A stretch of 64,000 nt of DNA from the NCBI GenBank assembly GCA_019454045.1, contig SKCR01006514.1, forward strand, positions 496,001-560,000, read 5' to 3'. Under the pieces are notes generated by a model. It was not told where the DNA came from. It did no database searches and saw nothing but the letters and a program-made list of their open reading frames with translations. Every line of letters begins with the position of its first letter. Within the stretch, counting starts at the first letter, position 1. Source of the DNA: Zanthoxylum bungeanum. Its lineage: Eukaryota; Streptophyta; Magnoliopsida; Sapindales; Rutaceae. The position numbers and the translations under genes were made by a program. Of this stretch, positions 12,554-22,781 are shown one piece after another.

Positions 12554-13350
12554 CATCAAGCCCAGTCGACCGGGGACAACCCCCATAGACTCATGTCGAG
12601 TTAAGTTTTAGACATGGATTAGCACATGTCGTATGACTTATATCTTCCTGGACTCATCAAGCCCAGTCGACCGGGGACAACCCCCATAGACTCATGTCGA
12701 GTTAAGTTTTAGACATGGATTAGCACATGTCATATGACTTATATCTTCCTGGACTCATCAAGTCCAGTCGACCGGGGACAACCCCCATAGACTCATGTCG
12801 AGTTAAGTTTTAGACATGGATTAGCACATGTCGTATGACTTATATCTTCCTGGACTCATCAAGTCCAGTCGACCGGGGACAACCCCCATAGACTCATGTC
12901 GAGTTAAGTTTTAGACATGGATTAGCACATGTCGTATGACTTATATCTTCCTGGACTCATCAAGTCCAGTCGACCGGGGACAACCCCCATAGACTCATGT
13001 CGAGTTAAGTTTTAGACATGGATTAGCACATGTCGTATGACTTATATCTTCCTGGACTCATCAAGTCCAGTCGACCGGGGACAACCCCCATAGACTCATG
13101 TCGAGTTAAGTTTTAGACATGGATTAGCACATGTCGTATGACTTGTATCTTCCTGGACTCGTCAAGTCCAGTCGACCGGGGACACCCCCCATTGACTCAT
13201 GTTGAGTCAACTTATAAACATGGATTACGCATGTCATATGACTTGTATCTTCCTGGACTCATCAAGTTCAGTCGACCGGGGACACCTCCCATGAACTCAT
13301 TTCGAGTCAACTAGTAGACATGGATGGCACATGTCGTATGACTGATTTAC
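12554..13350 (+). repeat. 101-bp tandem array in element B
   Basis: About eight head-to-tail units begin CATCAAGYCCAGTCGACCGG, at 12554, 12655, 12756, 12857, 12958, 13059, 13160 and 13260. The first six are nearly identical (one to three changes) and the last two are clearly diverged. This suggests recent expansion of the left units. The array lies just before the polypurine tract and 3' LTR. Confidence 0.92.
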
Positions 13351-13553
13351 TGACCTTCAACGGGTCCAAACGATTGGGTACTTCCCCAATGGCTCTTGTA
13401 GACTCAAAGTTGATAACTTGACATTCGTTTGGTTCAATTAGTAGGCAGCATCACGCTAGAGTACAACTACATATTATGGCCTCGTCCCAGGCGACACATG
13501 CGTCAAGTACTCTCCAAGCCAATGACTCTTGACTTAGAGAGTAGGGGACAAAC

Positions 13554-14208
13554 TGTTTGGGCCAAATTTGGTCCAGGGGTAGTTTCGTTATTTTTCTTCA
13601 AATCCAATACTGGACGCACCCCTGAAGCCTCCTAATCAAACCCCAAATACATAATGTCGGCCCAGGCCCGATGAACACCAACACCGGTAACCGTAGGTCC
13701 ATCCAGAGACCGGCCCACGTAACGCCCAGGCTCATTAATGCCACCCACAAGCCATCTGTTCCAACCTGCAAGCAGTAATGTCACTTCATTAAGTTGACTG
13801 TTACCATGTTCTAACGGGCAGATAATTAAAAGACAGTCAATAAAGACACACATGACTATACCGTGGATATTTAAGGAATATGACTCCAAGAGGGGAGAAA
13901 ACTCTGATAGCTCAACCGGATCCAATTTCGAGCTCTCCTACTCGTAGCTCTGGGACTTCCACAAAGGTCACCATTCCTGCCATATACCGCCCTCACGGCA
14001 CCCTACGAAGCTCAAGGTAGTATCTTACTTTGACCTTCCTTCTACAACTTCCTCAGTTCCTTCACTGACTTGAGCGTCGGAGTGCCCCCGGCACCCACCA
14101 CACCGGTGGGCAGTGCTCCCGCTCATTCTACATCTTTGTTTTGCAGGATCGCCAGTGCCCCAATACAAAATCTCGATTGTGGACCTCGGGCGAAAACCGG
14201 CGTCTACA
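13554..14208 (+). mobile_element. Element B 3' LTR
   Basis: This 655-bp LTR copy is preceded by the purine-rich tract AGAGAGTAGGGGACAAAC. It ends GTCTACA at the point where element A LTR sequence resumes (AAATAAGTGTTAC). Near identity with the 5' LTR indicates a recent insertion. Confidence 0.9.
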
Positions 14209-14441
14209 GAAATAAGTGTTACTTAAGCTTAGTTAAATTATTACATGAATCCTTTCATTACAAGTGACATAAGTAAGGGACCATTCCGAACCCAACGGTT
14301 TGAGGTCTTCCCTTGCGAGGAGTGAGTGCGGCCTTAAATCTTTGTCCCGGTTCACACCGGGTGGCGACTCCATGTTATGTAATCCTTCCCAACTAGGCCG
14401 CGAGCCTAGGAACGGCGTCGCTCAGTTTCTGTGTTCCCACA
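14209..14441 (+). mobile_element. Element A 3' LTR, final segment
   Basis: This is the remainder of the interrupted LTR. It matches 306-539, including the GGTTCACACCGGGTGGCGAC stretch and the CCCACA end. The next bases (CTGAG) should be the right-hand copy of the element A target duplication; the left copy is outside the window. Confidence 0.85.
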
Positions 14442-14682
14442 CTGAGACCATTCAGTTTTTGAGGTCGACCAAAGTTGATAGCGGAAGTCATCCGGTCGGA
14501 TGCGTGGAATGCTGAGATGCAGAGAGGATGTATTAAGAAGAGCCTTACTTGTAGTGACCCTTGTAGAGTTGCAAGAAAGACAACGGATCCCAAAAATGTG
14601 AGTAAGACATCTTCTGTCTTAGGCTGACATTTATTTATGCTTGTTTGTTGTGGCCCACACAATGGTTTTGATATTTGTTTTA
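14442..14682 (+). mobile_element. Element C internal remnant
   Basis: This is a short unique stretch between the end of element A and the minisatellite arrays. One frame reads SDAWNAEMQR near 14490, faintly like the end of gypsy polyproteins (WNAE-L-RYY), followed by a stop near 14625. It may be the end of the element C pol gene. That reading is weak. Confidence 0.3.
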
Positions 14683-15735
14683 CGGCTCGGGTCTGCTCTT
14701 ATATCGCCGAGACCGAAGTTTCTTTCCGGCTCGGGTATGCTCTTGTACCGCCGAGACCGATGTTTATTTCCGGCTCGGGTCTGCTCTTGTACCGCCGAGA
14801 CCGATGTTTCTTTCTGACTCGGGTCTGCTCTTGTACCGCCGAGACCGATGTTTCTTTCCGACTCGGGTCTGCTCTTGTACCGCCGAGAGAGATGTTTCTT
14901 TCCGGCTCGGGTCTGCTATTGTATCGTCGAGACCGATGTTTCTTTCCGACTCGGGTCTGCTCTTGTACCGCCGAGATCGATGTTTCTTTCCGGCTCGGGT
15001 CTGCTCTTGTACCGCTGAGGCCGATGTTTCTTTCCGGCTCGGGTCTGCTCTTGTACCGCCGAGCCCGATGTTTCTTTCCGGCTCGGGTCTGCTCTTGTAC
15101 CGCCGAGATCGATGTTTCTTTCCGGCTCGGGTTTGCTCTCGTACCGCCGATACCGATGTTTCTTTCGGGCTCGAGTCTGCTCTCGTACCGCCGAGACCGA
15201 TATTTCTTTCCGACTTGGGTCTGCTCTTGTACCGCTGAGATCGATGTTTCCTTCCGACTCGGGTCTGCTCTTGTACCGCCGAGATCGATGTTTCTTTCCG
15301 GCTCGGGTCTGCTCTTGTACCGCCGAGACCGATGTTTCCTTCCGACTCGGGTCTGCTCTTGTACCGCCGAGATCGATGTTTCTTTTCAGCTCGGGTATGC
15401 TCTTGTACCGCAGAGACCGATGTTTCTTTCCGACTCGGGTCTGCTCTTGTACAGCCGGGATCGATGTTTATTCGGCTCGGGGCTGGATTTCGTTCCGCCG
15501 AGGCCGCTTGTTTATTCCACTCGGGGCCGGACTTCGTTCCGCTGAGGCAAATTGTTTATCGGCTCGGGGCTGAATTTCGTTCCGCCGAGGCCGCTTGTTT
15601 ATTCCGCTCGGGGCCGGACTTCGTTCCGCTGAGGCTAATTGTTTATCGGCTCGGGGCTGGATTTCTTTCCGCCGAGGCCGCTTGGTTATTCGACTCGGGG
15701 CTGGATTTCATTCCGCCGAGGCCGCTTGCTTACTT
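14683..15735 (+). repeat. 44-bp minisatellite in element C
   Basis: About 24 tandem units of 43-45 bp are present. The first eighteen or so have the core CTCGGGTCTGCTCTTGTACC followed by GCCGAGACCGATGTTTCTTTCC. From about 15465 the units switch to a related variant with CTCGGGGCTGGATTTCGTTCC. Because 44 is not a multiple of three and no frame has a stop, the array is open in all three plus frames and yields repetitive open frames up to 302 codons that are not genes. Confidence 0.92.
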
Positions 15736-16720
15736 AGCTCGGGGTCGGGTTACGTCCCACCGAGTCGGCTTCTTTGGACTGGGGATGTAATATTCCCCCA
15801 GAGCCAAATCTTTCTTTCAGCTCGGGGTCGGGTTACGTCCCACCGAGTCGGCTTCTTTGGACTGGGGATGTAACATTCCCCTAGAGCCAAGTCTTTCTTT
15901 CAGCTCAGGGTCGGGTTACGTCCCACCGAGTCGGCTTCTTTGGACTGGGGATGTAACATTCCCCCAGAGCCAAGTCTTTCTTTCAGCTCGGGGTCGGGTT
16001 ACGTCCCACCGAGTCGGCTTCTTTGGACTGAGGATGTAATATTCCCCCAGAGCCAAGTCTTTCTTTCAGCTCGGGGTCGGGTTACGTCCCACCGAGTCGA
16101 CTTCTTTGGACTGGGGATGTAACATTCCCCCAGAGCCAAGTCTTTCTTTCAACTCGGGGTCGGGTTACGTCCCACCGAGTCGGCTTCTTTGAACTGGGGA
16201 TGTAACATTCCCCCAGAGCCAATTCTTTCTTTCAGCTCGGGGTCGGGTTACGTCCCACCGAGTCGGCTTCTTTAGACTGGGGATGTAATATTCCCCCAGA
16301 GCCAAGTCTTTCTTTCAGCTCGGGGTCGGGTTACGTCCCACCGAGTCAGCTTCTTTGGACTGGGGATGTAATATTCCCCCAGAGCCAAGTCTTTTTTCAG
16401 CTTGGGGTCGGGTTACGTCCCACCGAGTCGGCTTCTTTGGACTGGGGATGTAATATTCCCCTAGAGCCAAACCTTTCTTTCAGTTCGGGGTCGGGTTACG
16501 TCCCACCGAATCGACTTATTTGGACTGGGGATGTAACATTCCCCCAGAGCCAAGTCTTTCTTCCAGCTCGGGGTTGTGATACGTCCCACCGAGAGACTTA
16601 TCATCGGCATGGGATCGGAGCATCTCCCCCATGGTCGGCCCTCTATTGTTCTGGGGAGGTAACATTCCCCCAGAGCTAAGTGTTCTTCTCAGCTCGGGGT
16701 CGGATTACGTCCCACCGAGT
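15736..16720 (+). repeat. 83-bp minisatellite in element C
   Basis: About 11-12 tandem units begin AGCTCGGGGTCGGGTTACGT, at 15736, 15819, 15902, 15985, 16068, 16151, 16234 and 16317, and then at ~82-bp spacing. The last copies (from about 16570) are diverged and disrupted. Each unit contains two G/C-rich half-motifs related to the neighbouring 44-bp unit (CTCGGGG, CACCGAG). The arrays probably derive from one another. Confidence 0.9.
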
Positions 16721-16936
16721 CGATCGTCATCAGCATAAGGGCAAAGTATTTTTTCCACAAGTAGATATCGGGATCCTCGTTGACAGAGTGCATGAAGGTG
16801 GCAGAAATGACCAGATTTGCAGCCAATGCATTTTTCTCTGCAGTTCCTGGAGTGACCACCGACAGATTCATCGACACACCATCTTTTTTTATAGTTCCCG
16901 GCATCAACTCGTTGTTACCGAGAACTAGGGGATAAA

Positions 16937-17668
16937 TGTTGATGATGTTTTTTAGGCACTATGGTACTTAAGCAGCACGACAGGGGTAAAAGGGTAACTC
17001 CCTTGTTGATCGAGATCATTAATACCGACCCGACCACATGAGTGAGGGGCCGAACACTTTATTATCGGTAACCCGACCACTTGAGATCGGATGACCGGGC
17101 ATTATCAGATCGATAACAGCATTCTCAGTTCAAAAGACCATCTTGACCGACCTCACGAAGACCGGGAATATAGCGGGATATGCTCCAGAAGATAAGTTAT
17201 CCTACTTTCATTGGGAAAACTGATGAGTCAGTGTCCAAATAGGATAAAAGAAGTGAATGTAGTTTTAATTATGAATCCTTATGGGAAAATGAAATTGTTT
17301 CAACTAGGAAATTCTTGTACAAATATGAATATGATTTCTACACTATTATAAATAGAAGGGTAGAGTGTGCATAAGGGGGACAAGTTAGTGGTTGAGATCA
17401 AGATCATTATTGTGAGACTTGTAAACAAAAGGGAGAGCTGAGAAGCGTGTTTGAGTAATAAAAGTATCATCCTTTTTGCGCCCGTGGACGTAGGTCGGAC
17501 CAAGATCCGTCGAACCACGTTAAATCTCCTTGTTGATTGGCGTGTTTATCTGTCTTTTGCTAAATTTGCTTTGATCCCCCCTTAACCGAACAAATTCACT
17601 ATTGAGGGAGGATTGTCTCGGGAGTAAATATTCCCATATTGCCCTGAGACCAAAATCCACCGTCAACA
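16937..17668 (+). mobile_element. Element C 3' LTR
   Basis: This 732-bp segment begins TGTTGA and ends TCAACA, so it has 6-bp inverted termini. It is preceded by the purine tract ACTAGGGGATAAA. A TATA box (17347) and an AATAAA-type signal near 17456 are at LTR-like spacing, and GTGGACGTAGGTCGGACC follows, as in many plant LTRs. The 5' LTR is not in the window, because element A inserted into the interior of C. Confidence 0.75.
17347..17354 (+). promoter_or_regulatory. TATA box of element C LTR
   Basis: TATAAATA occurs in the sequence CACTATTATAAATAGAAGGG, about 410 bp into the LTR and about 110 bp upstream of the putative polyadenylation signal. The position fits a U3/R boundary. Confidence 0.5.
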
Positions 17669-17680
17669 TATATATATATA

Positions 17681-17849
17681 TTTTTTAAGAAACGATGGAA
17701 ACTCCGCCACCAAACCACCTATTCTGGGCCGTGGCGCAGGTAAAACCACCGGCTGTCCCAGGCTCTTACAAGAAGTGCACCCCCTGGATTCGAACCCAGA
17801 ACCTCAATGTGAGATCCTAGACCCTACACCACCAAGCCACACCCCTTGG
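17681..17849 (-). mobile_element. SINE copy 1 (minus strand)
   Basis: Read on the minus strand this matches the SINE at 19486: head GTGTGGCTTGGTGGTGTAGG, B-box-like GGTTCGAATCC, then CTTGTAAGAGCCTGGGACAG and an A-rich end (poly-T on the plus strand at 17681). It lies just outside the element C LTR. I see no clear target duplication. Confidence 0.8.
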
Positions 17850-18607
17850 GGACAATATTGGAAAGAACAAAGATGCATCCTCTAGTGTGTAGGCCGCGAT
17901 TTGCAAGAAGAACGGATAATCCCATACATATATTAATAATTATGCTCTATTTGTTTTAAAATTGAATTTGGATCTATTGATGTGATTAGGTGTGTTGAGT
18001 TTTATTTTTTATTTTTATTTATTTTTTAAAAATCCTACGTCATTGTGCACGATAATAATGTATGATTAATAATTACAGCAACTAATATTTTGTATTTGTG
18101 GCAAACAAATTATTCAAAAACCTCCTTCTGCAGTCCCACAGACGTGTGAAAAAAAGCCATGTGCTTATTATATACATAGCAGTCAAGCATCGTCTTCATT
18201 TGAACTTGTATTCGCCAATCACTTTAGCCCATTTTTCAACTCCTTGCCACTGAGTATTTGGTGGACACATCTAATTGAAACTTTGGTAGTCATAATTTGG
18301 CTCAATCAAATTGTATATATGTGCTTGACTTGGAAATAAGTTTTTGTTTTGTCAATAGAAAATGATAGAGATAAATTACACAAATCTAATCACAAATGTT
18401 TTTAAATTAACGTTGTTTTAGTAATATATATAACTGGATCTATTCAGAAAATGATACGTACACAGATCCAGGCACATATGTTATTAAAATAATGTTATTT
18501 TAATTCATCTATGGCTGGATTTATATAATTCATGTGTCTATATCGCCTCATACATCAAGTTGCTTCTTTCATTACATAATTTAAATAAATAAATGCATGT
18601 TGTTATA
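17850..18607. other. Intergenic, no gene seen
   Basis: This is AT-rich sequence without convincing coding potential. Around 18380-18540 there are two diverged direct copies of a ~70-bp stretch (TTTTAAATTAACGTTGTTTT against TATTAAAATAATGTTATTTT, each followed by a CTGGAT motif). Confidence 0.4.
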
Positions 18608-18963
18608 TATATATATATATAAAATAATAATAATAATAATATAATAATAATAATAATAATAATAATAAAGGAGAATGGTGTTGGAGGAAAGAGAGTGTAT
18701 CAAACGGCTATCTTTATGTGGCTTAATTGACGCCTCATATCATTTCATTGGTAATTTGAGGAAATAGAGTGAATTGATTGATGGAAATGGTCAAAAATTT
18801 TCAAATTAAAAAATGCTAAGTTAAAATAAAATCATTTAATTAAAAAATAAAATTATTTAATTCTGTAACATCGTGCCGTAGGCACGAGCAAATACTGTAA
18901 CACTGTGTCGTAGGCATGTGCCAAATATTGTAACACCGTACCATAGGCACGGACAAAAACTAG
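18608..18963 (+). mobile_element. Non-autonomous Helitron copy 1
   Basis: It is homologous to the Helitron at 46941-47469 from GAGAATGGTGTTGGAGGAAA onward. It ends ACAAAAACTAG followed by T, fitting the Helitron 3' rule CTRR|T, with an imperfect hairpin (CCGTACCATAGGCACGG) 6-8 bases before the end. Three hairpin units (GTGCCGTAGGCAC-type) are tandem at 18870-18955. The 5' TC end cannot be placed because (TA)n and (TAA)n microsatellites replace it. There is no Rep/helicase gene. Confidence 0.75.
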
Positions 18964-19485
18964 TAGATATATATTTATATATGTATGTATTTATGTATAT
19001 GTGTGTGATCATTGATTCATTTATCCATTGACGTCAACTCTTTATTTGTCGTAAATAACATAAACTCTCCTTACAATTTATAAGGGGAGAGAATTAAAAT
19101 ATTATAAAGCCATGTCTAAATTATGCAGAGCAGGTAAAAAAAAAAGATTCTTTTGGACCTGGTGAGTTGGTGACAAAATGCATTCAGACGTGCCACAATA
19201 ATGCTAGCTAGCTACTTTGACAGTATCTGTAAACAATTATAAGATGCAATCCCTTGAGAAATTAAGAAACATTTATTTTAGGTAACTGCAGGATTGGTAT
19301 TTCAGAGATTATTTTTATATTTTGAAATCTTGATTATAATAAAAAAAAAATGAAAATCTTTAACCATAAATTATTTTGAGTTTATAATAATAAAAATTAA
19401 AGACCATGAGCGAATGTCTAACCAGCTCTGGGTAACAGTTGATGCATTTAATATATAATAACAAACAAAAACCCCACTACTCGTT
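18964..19485. other. Intergenic upstream of peroxidase
   Basis: This is AT-rich sequence. No gene or repeat family is recognised apart from the 13-bp left target duplication of the SINE (CCCACTACTCGTT, 19473-19485). Confidence 0.4.
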
Positions 19486-19672
19486 ATCAAGGGTTGTGGC
19501 TTGGTGGTGTAGGGTCCAGGATCTCACCTTGAGGTTCTGGGTTCGAATCCAGGGGATGCACTTCTTGTAAGAGCCTAGGACAGCCGGTGGTTTTACCTGC
19601 GCCGCGGCCCAGAATGAGTGGTTTGGTGACGGGGTTTCCATAGTTTCAAAAAAAAAAAAAAAAAAAAAAAAA
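19486..19672 (+). mobile_element. SINE copy 2, just upstream of the peroxidase promoter
   Basis: This is a complete tRNA-headed SINE. It has an A-box-like TGGCTTGGTGGTGTAGG, a B-box GGTTCGAATCC, a ~100-bp body and a 20+ base poly-A tail. Direct repeats CCCACTACTCGTT at 19473-19485 and 19673-19685 are a perfect 13-bp target duplication. It ends about 70 bp upstream of the peroxidase TATA box. Confidence 0.93.
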
Positions 19673-19740
19673 CCCACTACTCGTTGCCTGTTTGTTTGTT
19701 TGTTTGTTTTTTTTTTTTTCTAAATGCCTTTTAAGACGTG

Positions 19741-19747
19741 TATAAAG
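19741..19747 (+). promoter_or_regulatory. Peroxidase TATA box
   Basis: TATAAAG in the sequence GTGTATAAAGGGGAGAGC lies 74 bp before the ATG. It predicts transcription start near 19770 and a 5' UTR of about 45 bases. The SINE poly-A tail ends about 68 bp upstream. Confidence 0.6.
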
Positions 19748-19814
19748 GGGAGAGCTAGCTAAGCTAAGGTTGCAGTGTTTCATTAATAGAAAAAGGAAAG
19801 TAAAAAAAAATAAT

Positions 19815-21488
19815 ATGAGGGCTGCTGCTGGGTCTCTTTTGTTGATTTGTTTAGTAGTTTTTGGTGTTATTAGGGTTTCCCAAGGAGGGGAGCTAAGGAA
19901 GAGATTCTACAAGAATAGCTGCAAATCTGCTGAAGATATAGTTAGGGATATCACCTGGAAACATGCCGCTAGGAACCCTAACTTGCCTGCCAAGCTTCTT
20001 AGAATGCATTTCCATGACTGCTTTGTTAGGGTATGTTACCTAATTACTAGCTATCTTTGCTTGCTTCTAACACAAGTATTATTTAATTTATGCACTCTTT
20101 ATATTTATATATATATATATTTTGTGTTTGTAACTTTCAGGGTTGCGATGCCTCGGTTTTGATAAGCTCAACTCCAGGTAACAAAGCAGAGAGGGATGCG
20201 AGACCGAATCTAAGTTTGGGAGGTTTTGAAGTTATTAATGAAATAAAATCGGAGCTCGAGAAGAGATGCCCTGGAATTGTTTCTTGTGCTGATATTGTGG
20301 CTTTGGCTACAAGGGACTCTGTTTCTTTCCAAGTATGTTAGTTTTGTTCCGTTAGTGTATTGGAGTTAGTATTTTTTTTTTCAAACTTGGTTTTCATTTT
20401 TATTAAAATGAGGGATCCACGACTCTATATATATAGTCATATGTATGATCTCACGTGTGCCAATTTAACATTTGCAGTTTAAAGAAAAGGAAATGTGGGA
20501 AGTGCTTACCGGTAGAAGAGATGGCAGAGTATCAATAGCTGATGAAGCCGAAAATCTTCCTTCACCTTTTGCCGGTTTCTCTGAGCTTAAGAAAAATTTT
20601 AATGACAAAGGTCTTACTGTTCATGACCTTGTGGTTCTTTCAGGTATTTTTATGCATACTATTCTTACATATTCTATGATTAAAAAATCTCTATTATCTA
20701 TAAGGGATCATATATCGACGTGACTTGGTGGTGTATGGTTCAGGATCTCACCTTGAGGTACCGGGTTCGTATCTAGGGGGTGCGTTTCTTATAAGGATCT
20801 GGGACAACTGAGAGTTTTACTTGTTCCGCTTAAGCTCGGAATAAATGATTTAGCGGCCAGATTTCCAACGATTTAAAAAAAAAAAATGTTTAAAAATTCG
20901 TTTAGGGTTGTCTTACTAATCAGGAGAGCTGGGAAACCACTCGAACTGAGGCCAAATCCCCGGGGGGCACTCCAACTTTGTTACTTAATTAGTACTGAAA
21001 ATGTAATAAAATTTAACGTCTAATTAATGATTTTCATGGTTAATTTAGGTGGTCACACAGTAGGAGTTGGGCACTGCAACTTCTTCAGCAACAGGCTGTA
21101 CAATTTCACAGGAAAAGGAGATAAAGATCCTTCATTGAACCCACAATACGCAGCTTTCTTAAAAACAAAATGCAAGAGCCTTAACGACGCAACAACCGTT
21201 GTAGAATTGGACCCTGGGAGCTCTCAAGACTTCGATAGCGATTACTATGTAATGCTTAACCAGAACAAGGGTCTGTTCCAATCTGATGCTACTCTTTTAA
21301 CCAACAAGGGTGCAAGAAACATTGCCTTAGAATTGAGAAACCAGACTAAGTTCTTCACCGAGTTCGCTCAGTCGATGAAGAGACTGGGAGCCCTTGAAGT
21401 TCTTACTGGCACAGCTGGGGAGATTAGAAACAAGTGCAGTGTCATTAATAATAAACAAGAAGATAGCTTGTTGCATTCTGCTATTTAA
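19815..21488 (+). CDS. Class III (secretory) peroxidase, four exons
   Basis: Exons are 19815-20030, 20141-20332, 20478-20643 and 21049-21488. All introns are GT-AG and phases agree, giving 337 aa, the usual size. An upstream in-frame run of 15 codons was not used because ATG 19815 begins a clear signal peptide (residues 1-24, [20 protein letters not shown] and on). The distal haem site is R63-M-H-F-H67-D-C, followed by [11 protein letters not shown]. The proximal histidine is H194 in SGGHTVG. Eight cysteines sit where the family's four disulfides need them. SFQF...[11 protein letters not shown] and the ending [16 protein letters not shown] resemble the peroxidase 27/3 branch as I recall it. 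The product should be a secreted haem enzyme oxidising phenolics with H2O2 in the wall. A SINE lies in intron 3 and another upstream of the promoter. Confidence 0.95.
20713..20886 (+). mobile_element. SINE copy 3, in peroxidase intron 3
   Basis: It shows the same head (GACTTGGTGGTGTATGGTTC), B-box region (GGGTTCGTATC) and A-rich tail as the 19486 copy, but more sequence change. It lies in the same transcriptional orientation as the peroxidase gene, within the 405-bp intron 20644-21048. Splice sites are unaffected. No clear target duplication. Confidence 0.85.
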
Positions 21489-22718
21489 TGTCTAAATAAT
21501 TATCTATTTAGGTTACTACTGAGCTTGTGGGTTTATCATAATAAGTTGTTTATTTACCACAGAATAATATAAGGATATATACTGTATTTTTATTGAACGG
21601 TGGTATCATCTCACCCATATGTAGCAAAATAATACTCCGGGTTATGGGTTTGTATCATTGTTATTGAAGAATTTGAATGCCATGTAGCTGCTAGTTTTGT
21701 TTTCATGTTTTCGGTGTCATAATTTATATTTATCTAATTTTAATATCCATTTTTTTCACCTTGTTATTAAATATCAACAACAAATTTGTTATTTGATATG
21801 AATATAGGTGAAAATGATTGAAATTTTTATAATAAAAGAATTAATTTTGGATTAAATTATTATATTATAATTAATGATCGTAATTTGTATAAAAAATTCA
21901 ATACACACTCAACAAATCCAAATAAAATATAATTGTGAAATAGTATGTCTATTTTTTTTTGTAAAAGTCATTTTGATAGGCGAATATGGTCCATACTAAT
22001 AAACAGGGTCATCCTTGGTGTTCTCGGGATCTTAGGCTATTTTTGTATTTTGATGCCAACAAAAAGAATTTGAAACTCTTAACAGTTAATTATTTATAGG
22101 CTATTAAAACAAATTAAGAGAGCATAGATGGCGTCTAGCAATTAGATTCTGAATTCGAGTTCAAGTGGTGCATTTTTTATAAGAACTTAGGACAGTTGAG
22201 GGATTTTAAATGCTCCACTTAAATTCGGATCAGATAATTTGAATATGGAATTTCAAAAAAAAAATGATAAATGTATTTCATCAGTACAAAATGAGTATAT
22301 AATAACAATGACAAACCAATTAAATCAACAGTGATATTTCTAAAAAAAAATCAATGGCGATAGAGGTTTTAATTATTTAATTAAATTAAAATGATAATTT
22401 CACTATAATTCTTTATTAAAGGGTACTCCTAAGGTCCATATATGATTATTGTTTTTTTAAACAGAATTATCAGTCAGTTGTCAGTTTAGCACTAACTGCT
22501 GCAAGACGCCGTCGTTTCAAGTCAAACTCCAAACGGTGTCGTTCACATTGTGAGCAGTATCTCTCTGTCGTGTCGTTTCCTCTTCCTCCTTTCACAAGGA
22601 ACCCAAAAGCTACTCTAAATTCTAAAAACCTTTTTTTTCCTCTACCTATCCTGATTCCCGACTGATCACTCCAAGTACTTATCCTTTTAACACACTAAAA
22701 ATTCCCAATCCCATCAAC
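21489..22718. other. Intergenic between peroxidase and NPL4
   Basis: This contains the peroxidase 3' UTR (AT-rich, AATAATATAAGG near 21565 as a possible poly-A signal), a decayed SINE (22126-22264) and the NPL4 upstream region. No additional gene seen. Confidence 0.4.
22126..22264 (+). mobile_element. SINE copy 4, decayed
   Basis: A diverged family member recognised by GAATTCGAGTTCAAGTGGTGCATTTTTTATAAGAACTTAGGACAG-like order (B-box remnant, then the TATAAGAGCCTAGGACAG body motif) and an A-tail at 22255. The head is poorly conserved. Confidence 0.65.
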
Positions 22719-22725
22719 TATAAAA
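22719..22725 (+). promoter_or_regulatory. Possible NPL4 TATA box
   Basis: TATAAAA lies 57 bp upstream of the NPL4 ATG. The short distance allows a leader of only ~30 bases, so this may not be the main promoter. Confidence 0.35.
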
Positions 22726-22781
22726 CCCTCAAAATTCATAAATCACCATCACAATTCTCAATCGCTGCATCACCACCAAAC

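Noticed and set aside
12554..13350. Regular direct repeats resembling a CRISPR array
   Set aside because: Units are contiguous 101-bp copies without unique spacers, in a plant retrotransposon.
6980..14208. Three LTR copies could mean a tandem array LTR-internal-LTR-internal-LTR
   Set aside because: The middle copy has its own perfect GGTTG target duplication and lacks primer site and polypurine tract, so it is an independent solo LTR.
14637..15790. Long overlapping plus-strand open frames up to 302 codons with repeated LLLYRRDRCFFPARVCSCTAE-like units (cut here)
   Set aside because: They are read-through of the stop-free 44-bp minisatellite, open in all three frames with no start context, domain or codon bias.
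19770..19814. Earlier in-frame ATG for the peroxidase
   Set aside because: It adds 15 mostly basic residues before an otherwise perfect signal peptide and lies at the predicted transcription start.
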